64,000 nucleotides of DNA from NCBI GenBank assembly GCA_019636475.1, contig JAHBXN010000006.1, forward strand, positions 248,001 through 312,000. Reading direction: 5' to 3'. Below, piece after piece: positions 54,228 through 62,913 of the stretch. The notes under the pieces are model-generated. The model did not search any database. It was given only the letters and a program-made list of their open reading frames with translations, and had not been told where the DNA came from. The stretch comes from Phycisphaerae bacterium (GTDB taxonomy: Bacteria; Planctomycetota; Phycisphaerae; UBA1845; UTPLA1). A program made the translations under genes and the position numbers. Numbering within the stretch: the stretch's first letter is position 1; every line of letters starts with the position of its first letter.

Positions 54228-54611
54228 TCAAATCAGAAGGGGAACGCAGGTAGGCAGGCCGATGAGTTCGTGAAAGCTCCGATCCATCGTCAGGATGCGA
54301 TCAGTCGGCCTTATTTCATCGATGCCCGTGGAGTAACACTCCGAAGTGGCATTGCAAAGCTCCATTGGCGGGGCTTCGATCGGCTTGGGCGCCCGTGCGG
54401 CAGCGGTGCAGATACAATCATGCGGCGAGCATGGCGCGCCGCGCTCCTGTTGCTGCTCCGCAGCGCAGTCTCCCGAGTGATGATGGGAAGCGTGGCGGGA
54501 TTCCGGCTGTGAATGTTCCCGCGCATGAGCGGCCGTCTCCGCACCGCAAATCAGCGGGCAGAATGCAATCATCCAGCATACAAGGATGTTGACGAGCATT
54601 CGCGGAAACAT
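54228..54611 (-). CDS. Small exported Cys/His-rich protein, first gene of the RND operon
   Basis: A 127-residue protein. The N-terminal hydrophobic segment (MLVNILVCWMIAFCPLICGA) looks like a signal. The middle has HASHHHSGDC and CSPHDCICTAAA, a cluster of His and Cys that could bind a metal. The C-terminal half (RPTDRILTMDRSFHELIGLP) is more ordered. It is 128 bases before the outer-membrane gene and right behind the operon promoter, so it is probably a metal-binding partner of the pump. I do not recognise a family. The start is either 54611 or the Met four codons later; a -10 ends nine bases before 54611. Confidence 0.65.
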   Translation of the reverse strand: MFPRMLVNILVCWMIAFCPLICGAETAAHAREHSQPESRHASHHHSGDCAAEQQQERGAPCSPHDCICTAAARAPKPIEAPPMELCNATSECYSTGIDEIRPTDRILTMDRSFHELIGLPTCVPLLI

Positions 54612-54620
54612 ACTTAGTAA

Positions 54621-54648
54621 ATCCTATCGGCTGGATTGTCCCGGTCAA
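54621..54648 (-). promoter_or_regulatory. Promoter of the RND efflux operon
   Basis: On the minus strand TTGACC (54648-54643) and TAGGAT (54626-54621) are 16 bases apart. The same -35 and spacing occur before the lipoprotein gene at 33868. Spacing is too short for a MerR-type metal-responsive promoter. Confidence 0.55.
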
Positions 54649-54753
54649 TTATCAATACGAATTTAACTGTCCCTGTTCGCCGACGGCACGGCGCGCTTGC
54701 GTCCGATAGGGCAATGCGGTGTTCGCGTTCGCGGTTTTTTCACATTATTGAGC

Positions 54754-57297
54754 CTATAAACCCAGGACTGCCGCCGTAAACAGAGGGATATCGTCAACGT
54801 TGAGCAGGCCGTCGCCGTTCTGGTCAGCCACACAGAGAACCTCGGGAGGGACGGAGGGTGAGATGAGTGCGACGGTGAAGGGCCAGATATCGTTGCCGTC
54901 CAGCAACCCGTCGCCGTTGAGATCGCCGGTGATGCCGGTTGCCTGGCATGCCGGTACGTTTGCCGAGATAACGACGTTGTCAACCTGCCAGCCCAGTTGC
55001 TCGTTGCCGAATGCGTCGATCGTATCGAATCGCCATTCGATCGTTACAGCCTGTCCGGCAAAACCAGTGAGATTCACGACCCGCTGCTGCCACGGCGACG
55101 ACGCCAGATTGCCCGACGCCGGCTCGTCAACGACCGCGCCGTTGACTCGCACCGACGGCCAGTCCAGCGTGCCGAACGCCTCGCGTTGAAACGTGGAGCA
55201 ATACTTCAGCGTGATCTGATCGCTGTCGGGCAGTGTAATCGGGGCTGTGGTCAACCGGCTGTCCGTCGCGCCGGCGTCGTAATTACAGGTCGCGTCAATC
55301 CCGCAGTAGGCCCATGCCGCCCCGTCGCACGGCGAAGGCACGGTACACGCTTCGCTGACGTGCCAGAGCTGAGTCGCTGTCCAATCGGGCGGCAGGCCGT
55401 CTTCGAAATCCTCCGAATAGATATCCTGCAGTTGAAGCACGCCAATCGACAGATTCCGGGGAGTCCCCGGGGCCGTTGACGGAAAATAGACGGTCTGTCC
55501 GATTGTCGTCTGAGCGGAGATGTAGTAGCTCGCTTCTGTTCCGCAGGTTGCTGCGGGCAACTCCCCTCGATGCAGCGTGGCGCTAAGCGCGATCAGCGGG
55601 GCGCTTCCTGACGCCGAGCCATATTGATAGTGGAGAACCGCGGTTCCGGGTTGGAACTCATCGGCGCAATCCCGGATGTCCACTTCGAAGCTGATCGGTT
55701 CGCATGGCGGAAGCAGGTTGGGTGCGGGCTGGCCGCCATTGAAGTCGAATCGCAAAGGCGCAGGCGGCGTGACGTAGAACTGCTGCGGCTCGCCGACGGC
55801 GATATTGCCTGCCCAGTCCTTGGCCTGAACGTAATAGGAAATTGTCCCGCCACAAGGCTGCCCCGGGATGACGCCGCGATATATCTGGCCGCCGCTGTAT
55901 CGCATCGGGACACGCGCGGGGGGGTGTCCGTTCACTGAGAAATTCAGAAAGATGCCTTTGTCGAAAAAGTTCCGATCGGACGTCATTCCGTCGAGAATGG
56001 CGGCGCGAACAACGTACGGGCCGGTCGTATCGTCGGTATCGCTGAGCTGCTCCAGCTTTACGATGCGCGGCGGGATCGTGTCGGCCGGCCCAAAGTTGGT
56101 GTAGATGCGGTTCGCGAAGTTTCCGGATTCGCCCTGCGCAGTCACGATATCGAGGCGGCCGTTGTTATTAAGGTCCCCCACCTTCACATCGAGCGATGAA
56201 TCGCTGACGGCCGTAATGATCCCGGCGGCCTGGCTGAAAATGCCGTTCCCGTCGTTGGTGTAGATTCGTTCGGATGTCCCGCCGAGCGCGGCGATGATTA
56301 TGTCGAGATCGCCGTCATTGTCGTAGTCGAAGAACTTGCTGTCGTTGTCGTCAACCGTCGGATTGGTCTGCAACTGGCTGCTGACGTTCGTGAATCCGCC
56401 GAGGCCGTCGTTCAGCAGAAGGAGCTCGGTATTGTTCGGCCCGGCATTTGCTCCGAGCAGGTCGAGATGCCCGTCGCCGTTCATGTCGCCGAAGTCGTAG
56501 GAATAGCAGGTGCTGTCTGCCGGTACGCCCGCGACCAGCGTGAAGACGCCGTTGCCGTTATTTCGCAGCAGCTTGCTGTTATTGGTTCCGCGGCCGGCGG
56601 TTCGGATGTCGAGATCAAAATCTCCGTCGATGTCACCGAATATACAGTCCATGGGTTCACAGAAATTCTCGATCGGGTGCCGTGAGGCTGTCTCGTCCGT
56701 GAAGAATCCGAATCCGTTGTTGATATAGACGCGCGATTGCCCACAGCCAAACCGGCTTGCGCCGCCGCTGACGAAGTACAGATCGAGATCGCCGTCGTTA
56801 TCGATGTCGGCCATCCCGACGCGCGAGCTACTGAGGTTCAGGGCCGGAAGCCGGGCGGCCGTCACATTCGTGAAAAAACCATTGCCGTCGTTAAGAAACA
56901 ACGCGGGCCTTCGATTGAAATCCTGGGCAAAGACCAGATCGAGATCTCCATCGTTGTCGATATCGCCCAGTTCAACGCCACGGCAGATGCCGCTGAAGTT
57001 CAGGCGCGCGACTGATTGATCGGTAAATGTGCCGCTTCCGTTGTTGATGAAGATACGCTGAACCTGCGGCGTTTCGGCCGAGGTGAATCCGGCGCCATTG
57101 GCGAAGATGATGTCCAGGTCGCCGTCGTTGTCGATGTCGCCGATGGTCAACTGGTTTGTGTACTCGGCCGGATTCGGAAATGGAAACTGCGAGTTGGTGC
57201 TGTCGATGAATTGCTGTGCGATCGCCGTCGCCGGTACGACCGTGCAGCCGATCAGGGCCATGAAGAGCCCGAGTGCGCGACAAGCGCGTAAGTGCAT
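54754..57297 (-). CDS. Exported FG-GAP/VCBS repeat protein with dockerin-like C-terminus
   Basis: An 847-residue exported protein. The signal is at residues 1-29 (GLFMALIGCTVVPATAIAQQ). Residues about 45-420 are FG-GAP-type repeats: at least eight copies of a phrase like GDIDNDGDLDLVFA or GDMNGDGHLDLLGA, each a calcium-binding loop of a beta-propeller. Then beta-sandwich domains follow. The last 55 residues are a dockerin/EF-hand-like pair (GDLNGDGLLDGNDIWPFTVA and DQNGDGLLNVDDIPLFTAAV). The Asp-rich loops imply calcium binding and adhesive or surface use. GGAAGG precedes the ATG at 57297. No cohesin was found near it. Confidence 0.87.
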   Translation of the reverse strand: MHLRACRALGLFMALIGCTVVPATAIAQQFIDSTNSQFPFPNPAEYTNQLTIGDIDNDGDLDIIFANGAGFTSAETPQVQRIFINNGSGTFTDQSVARLNFSGICRGVELGDIDNDGDLDLVFAQDFNRRPALFLNDGNGFFTNVTAARLPALNLSSSRVGMADIDNDGDLDLYFVSGGASRFGCGQSRVYINNGFGFFTDETASRHPIENFCEPMDCIFGDIDGDFDLDIRTAGRGTNNSKLLRNNGNGVFTLVAGVPADSTCYSYDFGDMNGDGHLDLLGANAGPNNTELLLLNDGLGGFTNVSSQLQTNPTVDDNDSKFFDYDNDGDLDIIIAALGGTSERIYTNDGNGIFSQAAGIITAVSDSSLDVKVGDLNNNGRLDIVTAQGESGNFANRIYTNFGPADTIPPRIVKLEQLSDTDDTTGPYVVRAAILDGMTSDRNFFDKGIFLNFSVNGHPPARVPMRYSGGQIYRGVIPGQPCGGTISYYVQAKDWAGNIAVGEPQQFYVTPPAPLRFDFNGGQPAPNLLPPCEPISFEVDIRDCADEFQPGTAVLHYQYGSASGSAPLIALSATLHRGELPAATCGTEASYYISAQTTIGQTVYFPSTAPGTPRNLSIGVLQLQDIYSEDFEDGLPPDWTATQLWHVSEACTVPSPCDGAAWAYCGIDATCNYDAGATDSRLTTAPITLPDSDQITLKYCSTFQREAFGTLDWPSVRVNGAVVDEPASGNLASSPWQQRVVNLTGFAGQAVTIEWRFDTIDAFGNEQLGWQVDNVVISANVPACQATGITGDLNGDGLLDGNDIWPFTVALISPSVPPEVLCVADQNGDGLLNVDDIPLFTAAVLGL

Positions 57298-57385
57298 TGC
57301 CAAACCTTCCGTTGATGCGATGGACGTAAGCTGCCGCGCGAGCCTGCCAATTTGCCCTTCCCCTTCGCGGCCTCTGCAAGCCCAT

Positions 57386-57414
57386 ATCATAGCAGAATCC
57401 GCGGTGCGAATTCA
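57386..57414 (-). promoter_or_regulatory. Promoter of the FG-GAP protein gene
   Basis: On the minus strand TGAATT (57414-57409) and TATGAT (57391-57386) are 17 bases apart, with a TG one base before the -10 (extended -10). It would give a leader of about 80 bases. Confidence 0.45.
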
Positions 57415-57421
57415 CCGATTC

Positions 57422-59212
57422 TTATCGGCCATTTTGGGGCGATTTGTCCCCGTTCCACGAGATAACCCGTGTCGGCTCGGTCGTGTTCGAGGTTTGTGCG
57501 ACACGCCGGCCAGCCACGAAAGTCTCGCCCCGGAACCGGTTGATCTTGGCCGGATCGATCGTGAAGGGATCGAAATCGAGAATAAGGAAATCCGCAAGCA
57601 GCCCCTCGCGGATCATTCCGAGCGTTGCAACGTCGCCGGCCGCGCACGCTGCATTGCGAGTGTAGCAGATCAGCGCCTCGTCCACGGTGATGTTCTGTTC
57701 CGGCACAAACAGCCTGCGGTCGAGTGACAAGCCAGTGACAGCCGCGCGAACACCGGAAAATGGGTCGAGTGAAACGACCGGCCAGTCACTGCCGAACGCA
57801 ACGACCGCGCCGGCGTCGATGAGTGAGCGAAACGCATAGCTCGTCTTGCAGCGGTCGACACCGATGGCCTTTTCCGCATATCGGGCGTCATCGGCTTTGT
57901 GAAGCGGTTGCATCGAAGCGACCACACCGTACGCCGCAAATTCCGGGATCGACTCCGGCAACAGATGCTGGGCATGTTCTATTCGGGGCATCGGTGGCGG
58001 CCCGCCGACCGAGCCCGTGTCTCGAACCTGTCGCAGTGCGGTCGAATAGGTCCGGAGGATGGCCGCATTGGCTTCGTCACCAATGGCATGAATGGCCGGC
58101 GCGAACGAATGTCTCATGATCTCGACGCATGCGCTGGTGAGCGCCGCGGAATCACCGAGGGCGATCACGAGTCCGCGCCAGTCCGGTCGCTCCGCGGAAT
58201 TATCGGCGTACGGCGATTTCATGAATGCGGTTCGCGATCCGAGCGAGCCATCGGCATATGCCTTGAAACCAGCCACTCGCACCCAATCGTCGTTTCGGTG
58301 CGCCTTCGCACGACCGATGAAATCCTGCCATTGATCCTCGCTGATGTACTGACGTATTCGCAGCGTCAGGGCGCCACGCTCCCGCGCCCGGTCGAATACC
58401 GCCAGGTGCGAAAACCCTGACATCGTGTGCACGCAGGTGATGCCGTGCTCGTTTGCGTGTTTCATGGCGGCAACGAGCCCCGCATCCAGCTCGGTGTCAG
58501 TGAGTTCCGGAATCTGGCGCCGCACCAATTCGATTGCTGTGTCTTTCAGAATGCCTGTTGGCTCGCCGGTCGCCGGGTCTCGTTCGATCTGTCCGCCCGG
58601 TGGATCCTCAGGGCCGTGCAGGTCGATGCCCGCCTTATCCAGCGCGATGCGATTGGCCAGCGCTGCGTGGCCGTCCATTCGAGAAAGCAGCGCGGGGTTG
58701 TCCGGCGTGACTGCGTCAATCCACTCCTTATTGGGTTGGGTCGGGTCCGGCCAGCTTTCGGTTGACCAGCGCCCACCCTGAATCCATCGGCCCGGGGGCG
58801 TTTCGGTCGCGCGCCGTCTGACCGCCTCGATAAAGGCTGGCCGATCAGGTACGTCACGCAGGTTGAGCCTGGACAGTTGAAGGCCGCCGTCGATCAGATG
58901 AAGGTGCGAATCAATGAGGCCGGGAATCACGATCCGGCCGCCTGCATCGATGATCCGCGCTCCCTGCCGCGTTTTGGAGCGGGCGGAAGATTCGTCGCCG
59001 ACATGGATGAAGACGCCTTCGCGGACAAGCATTGCAGTGGCGGACTTTTGCAATTCGTCGGCGGTCCAGATTCTTGCGTTGATGACCAGCAAATCACCGT
59101 CCGGGTCTGCGATAGCTCCGCTCTCAGGGTGGTAATCCGGGCGCGGCGAACAGCCGCTCGGCATGATTAGACCGACAAGTGTGATGATTGCGGCGCGCGA
59201 GGGCGTTTTCAT
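57422..59212 (-). CDS. Amidohydrolase lipoprotein, YtcJ-like (amidohydrolase 3)
   Basis: A 596-residue metal-dependent hydrolase of the amidohydrolase superfamily. A lipobox ending in GC at about residue 21 suggests surface or periplasmic anchoring. The first strand has the metal-binding HxH pattern in IVIPGLIDSHLHLIDGG; later GHAALANRIAL, HTMSGFSHLAV and the metal-site histidines in HAIGDEANAAI and RIEHAQHLLP follow. The late GSDWPVVSLDPFSGVRAAVT has the catalytic Asp. The family splits amides, N-acyl groups or similar bonds. GAGG is about ten bases before the ATG. It is close to the FG-GAP gene on the same strand. Confidence 0.87.
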   Translation of the reverse strand: MKTPSRAAIITLVGLIMPSGCSPRPDYHPESGAIADPDGDLLVINARIWTADELQKSATAMLVREGVFIHVGDESSARSKTRQGARIIDAGGRIVIPGLIDSHLHLIDGGLQLSRLNLRDVPDRPAFIEAVRRRATETPPGRWIQGGRWSTESWPDPTQPNKEWIDAVTPDNPALLSRMDGHAALANRIALDKAGIDLHGPEDPPGGQIERDPATGEPTGILKDTAIELVRRQIPELTDTELDAGLVAAMKHANEHGITCVHTMSGFSHLAVFDRARERGALTLRIRQYISEDQWQDFIGRAKAHRNDDWVRVAGFKAYADGSLGSRTAFMKSPYADNSAERPDWRGLVIALGDSAALTSACVEIMRHSFAPAIHAIGDEANAAILRTYSTALRQVRDTGSVGGPPPMPRIEHAQHLLPESIPEFAAYGVVASMQPLHKADDARYAEKAIGVDRCKTSYAFRSLIDAGAVVAFGSDWPVVSLDPFSGVRAAVTGLSLDRRLFVPEQNITVDEALICYTRNAACAAGDVATLGMIREGLLADFLILDFDPFTIDPAKINRFRGETFVAGRRVAQTSNTTEPTRVISWNGDKSPQNGR

Positions 59213-59271
59213 TTAAGGAGTCCTCGTGACAGTCGATTTCTCGTTGAGTCTGCGGGGCAGTGTAGCGGTGG

Positions 59272-60315
59272 ATGCTGTCGTTGTGCTACAGTTTTGCGTC
59301 TGACCATGAACCGAGGAGTGGATCGGCCGTCGCCTGGCGGATCGGCGATGGACTTCCATCAGCGCGCCGAAACTCCGTACAGCATGTTGGAGCCGTCCAA
59401 CTGAGCACAGACAACCATATTGTCGAAACTGAGAAGTTGACCAAACGGTACGGCGCGCACCGTGCGCTGGACGAACTGGCGCTTCGAGTGACTGCCGGAT
59501 CCATGTTCGGTTTTCTTGGTCCCAACGGCGCAGGCAAGACGACCTCTCTGAGAATTCTTGTCGGCCTGCTCCGCGCATCCAGCGGAAAGGCGCGGGTGTT
59601 CGGATTGGATGCGTGGCGGGCGTCTACAAAAATTTGCGAGCGCGTCGGATATCTTCCGGGCGACGTGCGGTTTCCGCAGCACATGACCGGTGCGGCCTTT
59701 CTCAATTTCTGCAATGCAATGCGCGGCGGACACTGCACCGCGGAGATCGAGCGGCTGCGTGGTCGATTCGAATTGAATCTGAACCGCCGCATCCGGGAGT
59801 ATTCGCGCGGCATGAAGCAGAAGCTCGGTCTGATCCAGGCAATGATGCACGGGCCCGAACTTCTCATCCTTGACGAGCCGACAACCGGCCTCGATCCGCT
59901 CATGCAGCAAGCGCTTTACGACGAGCTGCGCGCGGTGACTTCGCAAGGGCGGACGGTGCTCTTTTCCAGCCATACGCTGAGCGAAGTGGAGGAATTGTGC
60001 GATCGCGTGGCCATCATTAGATCGGGTCGATTGATTGAAGATAGTACGATTGACATGCTGAAGGCCCGGGCGTTGCGACATGTGGAATTGCGGCTGAAAG
60101 CGGGCGGCAAGTCGGCGGATCTCGTCGCGCCGCCGGGCGGCCTGGGTAAGCTGGTCTGGCGGAATGGCTCAGCGACGGGAACATGGCAGGGCGAAATTCA
60201 GCCGCTGCTCAGCTGGCTATCGGCGATCGGGGTTGCCGATGTGACCATTGGGGCGCCCGATCTGGAAGACCTCTTCGCCGCCTATTATCGCGACGATTTG
60301 ATTCAGTCCCAATGA
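59272..60315 (+). CDS. ABC-2 type transporter ATP-binding protein
   Basis: An ATPase of about 300 aa that powers the ABC-2 permease at 61091. It has Walker A GPNGAGKTTSLRILVG, Q-loop area, signature YSRGMKQKLGLIQAM, Walker B LLILDEPTTGLDPL and the H-loop LFSSHTLSEVEEL. The N-terminal 43 residues are unlike the family. A CTG at 59401, eight bases after GGAG, is another possible start and would give 304 aa with a normal N-terminus (LSTDNHIVETEKLTKRYG). I give the ATG because CTG starts are rare. Confidence 0.85.
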   Translation: MLSLCYSFASDHEPRSGSAVAWRIGDGLPSARRNSVQHVGAVQLSTDNHIVETEKLTKRYGAHRALDELALRVTAGSMFGFLGPNGAGKTTSLRILVGLLRASSGKARVFGLDAWRASTKICERVGYLPGDVRFPQHMTGAAFLNFCNAMRGGHCTAEIERLRGRFELNLNRRIREYSRGMKQKLGLIQAMMHGPELLILDEPTTGLDPLMQQALYDELRAVTSQGRTVLFSSHTLSEVEELCDRVAIIRSGRLIEDSTIDMLKARALRHVELRLKAGGKSADLVAPPGGLGKLVWRNGSATGTWQGEIQPLLSWLSAIGVADVTIGAPDLEDLFAAYYRDDLIQSQ

Positions 60316-60362
60316 GATCAGCCCGCCGCGTCCCGGCGCTATGTCGAGAGCGGCCCGGCGAT

Positions 60363-60368
60363 TAGAAT
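60363..60368 (+). promoter_or_regulatory. -10 box of the methyltransferase gene, seven bases before the ATG
   Basis: TAGAAT at 60363-60368 is followed by seven bases and the ATG at 60376. No convincing -35 was found, so support is limited. Confidence 0.4.
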
Positions 60369-60375
60369 ATGCGGC

Positions 60376-61068
60376 ATGCTTTCAAAGATTCGCAATCTCA
60401 GTGCGCTCTATCGCAGCAAGGGCTTCGCGGCGACGCGAAACTATGTCTGGGAGCGCGTCGCCAGCGCGTGGAACGAACGTCATCTGGGCATCGAAACGAC
60501 CCGTATCGTCGAAAAAGCCGAGATGAACATCGACAACGCGGAGTTCGCTCATTACATCCCGATGACCTTCGGCAGCCTGCGGCGGTGCCTGGCCCGCGTG
60601 ACCATTCGGCCGGACGAAGACGTGTTCATCGACTATGGCTGCGGAAAAGGGCGCATCGTGGTCGTGGCGGCCACGATGCCGTTTCGGCGCGTGCTTGGCG
60701 TCGAGATCAGCCCGCAGTTGGCAAAGATTGCCGAACGAAACGTCTCATCGGCGGCTCGGCGGCTGGCGTGTCGTGACGTGCGAATCATTGTCCATGACGC
60801 GACAACCTACGAAGTCCCGGATGAACTGACTTTTGCGTTTTTCTTCAATCCGTTCACCGAGGGTCTATTCTCACAGGTTCTGGCCCGGTTGCGTGAATCG
60901 CTGGACCGTCGTCCTCGCCGGTTCACGCTTATCTACGGAAACGCCAACGACGGCGTCAGGCAACTGCTCCATGCCACGCCGTGGCTCATTCCGCGAGAAG
61001 AGTACTTCGACTGGGCAATGCCGGCGACGTGGTCTCGTATGATGATCCTCGAAAACAAGACGAATTGA
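60376..61068 (+). CDS. Class I SAM-dependent methyltransferase
   Basis: A 230-residue methyltransferase. Motif I is DVFIDYGCGKGRIVVVAA, followed by VLGVEISPQLAKIAERNV (the acidic residue that holds the ribose) and LTFAFFFNPFTEGLFSQVL. The N-terminal helices (LSALYRSKGFAATRNYVWERV) may bind the substrate. It lies between the ABC ATPase and permease genes but faces the same way and has its own -10-like box. The substrate is unknown; a related group acts on polysaccharide or small molecules. Confidence 0.85.
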   Translation: MLSKIRNLSALYRSKGFAATRNYVWERVASAWNERHLGIETTRIVEKAEMNIDNAEFAHYIPMTFGSLRRCLARVTIRPDEDVFIDYGCGKGRIVVVAATMPFRRVLGVEISPQLAKIAERNVSSAARRLACRDVRIIVHDATTYEVPDELTFAFFFNPFTEGLFSQVLARLRESLDRRPRRFTLIYGNANDGVRQLLHATPWLIPREEYFDWAMPATWSRMMILENKTN

Positions 61069-61090
61069 GCCGACACCCTCTGGCGCGTTC

Positions 61091-61906
61091 ATGAATTTCA
61101 TTCTCATCAGACGCACGCTCCGCGATTATTTTCCACTTGCCGTCGGCGCGACGGTTCTGCTCTTCGTGTTCGCGGTACTCTTCGTGTTCGCGACGAATTC
61201 GATTCCGCTGGAAGAAGGGCGGCAGTGGCTGAAGCTTGAATGGGTTCGCCGATTGGTCAATGCGATGGTTGGCGGTGATTTGGCCGAAGCGCTGACGCCG
61301 ACGGGCGTATCCAGCTTCATTTTCACCCATCCTCTGACGTGGGTGCTCGTCGTGGGGTTTGTCTTCACCATCTCGACGGGCGTGCTATCCGCCGAAATGG
61401 ATCGCGGCACGATGGATCTGCTCGCGACTCTGCCGGTTTCGCGAGCCACGTTGTATTCCTCCGTCAGCGTCGTTGTTCTGATCTTGGGTGTGCCGTTGAT
61501 GATCGCGCCGTGGTTGGGCGTGTGGGTCGGCGCGAGAATCGTCGGTGTGATTCATCTTGCCCAGATGGGCAGACTGGCGGTCGTCGCAGTCAATCTTTAC
61601 GCGGCCTATATCCTGATCTCCGGCCTGTCGATCTGCCTCTCGGCGGTATTCGAACGACGGACCTCGGCGCTGATCGCCTGCTTTGTGATTGTGTTCTATT
61701 CGGCTGTGCTCAATCTGCTTGTCGCATTCTGGCCTGCCGCGCAGAAAATTGCCTTCACAGGCTTCTTCTATTACTTCGCGCCCCTGCGAGTGGTGCTCAA
61801 TTCGACTTTTCCGGCAGGTGACATTTCCGTGCTTTGCTGCGCCGGCCTGCTTTTCTGGTTGACCGGGCTGGTCTGCTTCTGTCGCAGGGACATTCATGTG
61901 ACCTGA
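61091..61906 (+). CDS. ABC-2 type transporter permease
   Basis: A 271-residue inner-membrane protein with six hydrophobic segments. Segments include LAVGATVLLFVFAVLFVFAT, LTWVLVVGFVFTISTGVLSA, a conserved EMDRGTMDLLATLPVSRATL and YSSVSVVVLILGVPLMIAPW. It is the partner of the ATPase gene at 59272, from which it is separated by a methyltransferase gene. Likely to export an antibiotic, lipid or polysaccharide precursor; the cargo is unknown. Confidence 0.85.
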   Translation: MNFILIRRTLRDYFPLAVGATVLLFVFAVLFVFATNSIPLEEGRQWLKLEWVRRLVNAMVGGDLAEALTPTGVSSFIFTHPLTWVLVVGFVFTISTGVLSAEMDRGTMDLLATLPVSRATLYSSVSVVVLILGVPLMIAPWLGVWVGARIVGVIHLAQMGRLAVVAVNLYAAYILISGLSICLSAVFERRTSALIACFVIVFYSAVLNLLVAFWPAAQKIAFTGFFYYFAPLRVVLNSTFPAGDISVLCCAGLLFWLTGLVCFCRRDIHVT

Positions 61907-61932
61907 TCGCAAGGAGTCGTCGCTTGGCGGCG

Positions 61933-62844
61933 TCACATCGCGGGCTGCGATGACAACTCCCTCATCAATTCCGGCATCATCGACTTGAACAGCGGAATCA
62001 GCGAAAAGTTGATTCCATTGAAGAGCGCGTGCGCGAGGATCGCAGGCCAGATGGTCCGTGTCCAGAGTGCCACCAACGAGAACACCAGCCCGAGCCCCGC
62101 CGTTTGAAAAATCGAAATCGTTCCCTGATAGCTGTGCAGAAGTCCGAACACCGCCGCACAAAGAATCACGCCGGCCGTTCGTGATCGAAACAGCGCGATG
62201 AATCTCGGCATCGCGAATCCGCGAAACAGCAACTCTTCATGAATGCCCGTGAACAAGCCGAAGAGTGCGAACGTTGCGAGCGTTGGGCTTGGCGCCATCG
62301 CGAAGAATTCCTCTCGTTCGGCTGCAATCTCCTCGATGCTCAATCCGCCTCCGATCGAATGTGAGACGACCGCATAGAGCAAAGCCATCAGGATCATCGC
62401 AATATAGCAGGCCGGAATGGCCGCGAGCCATGCACCGATGATCAGCCCGGGTGACGCGGATCGGATGCCGATGCTGCTCAACGATTGCTTTCGAATCAGC
62501 AGGATGATTCCGATGATCAGCAGCGACGCCACGCCGAGCGCCGTGTTGATTAACAGAATGCCTTGATCCGGCCAGCGATTGACAAGCCAGTCAACGGCGC
62601 GACCGACAAAAGATTCGGCCAGCAGCAGGGCCAGCGTCACCAGCAACAGGTCCAGGGCCGCATCGTAGGCTCTCATGCGAACAATCGGATAGCAGGACGA
62701 TTCGGCGCGTGGCGTGGCTGTCGGCAGCGCGATGGCGGTCGGGGCGGGGCTGAGCGTGATATCTTGGGCGGACGACATCGGCGCCGAATCGCTTTGCGAT
62801 TCATGGTCGCTGCCGCGGCCCGGAGAGGGTGTGTCGAGAGTCAT
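61933..62844 (-). CDS. CPBP-family intramembrane metalloprotease
   Basis: A 303-residue membrane protein of the CAAX protease/bacteriocin-immunity family. The catalytic motifs are present: GIHEELLFRGFAMPRFIALF (EExxxR), VFGLLHSYQGTISIF (second histidine) and ILAHALFNGINFSLI (HxxxN/D). An N-terminal cytoplasmic tail of about 60 residues precedes the eight hydrophobic segments. It cleaves or matures membrane proteins or lipopeptides in other bacteria; no substrate is evident here. It is 69 bases after the ABC transporter gene on the same strand. Confidence 0.88.
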   Translation of the reverse strand: MTLDTPSPGRGSDHESQSDSAPMSSAQDITLSPAPTAIALPTATPRAESSCYPIVRMRAYDAALDLLLVTLALLLAESFVGRAVDWLVNRWPDQGILLINTALGVASLLIIGIILLIRKQSLSSIGIRSASPGLIIGAWLAAIPACYIAMILMALLYAVVSHSIGGGLSIEEIAAEREEFFAMAPSPTLATFALFGLFTGIHEELLFRGFAMPRFIALFRSRTAGVILCAAVFGLLHSYQGTISIFQTAGLGLVFSLVALWTRTIWPAILAHALFNGINFSLIPLFKSMMPELMRELSSQPAM

Positions 62845-62913
62845 GTCGGCCCCTTTCGATTCGGCGTTCGAGCAGGAGCGTACGATGATCTGAGGTGGCC
62901 GACAACCTGGGAA

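Noticed and set aside
54614-54753. CGCG-TT-CGCG with T run near 54735 as a terminator
   Set aside because: The stem is only four bases and faces the plus strand, where no gene ends; left unassigned.
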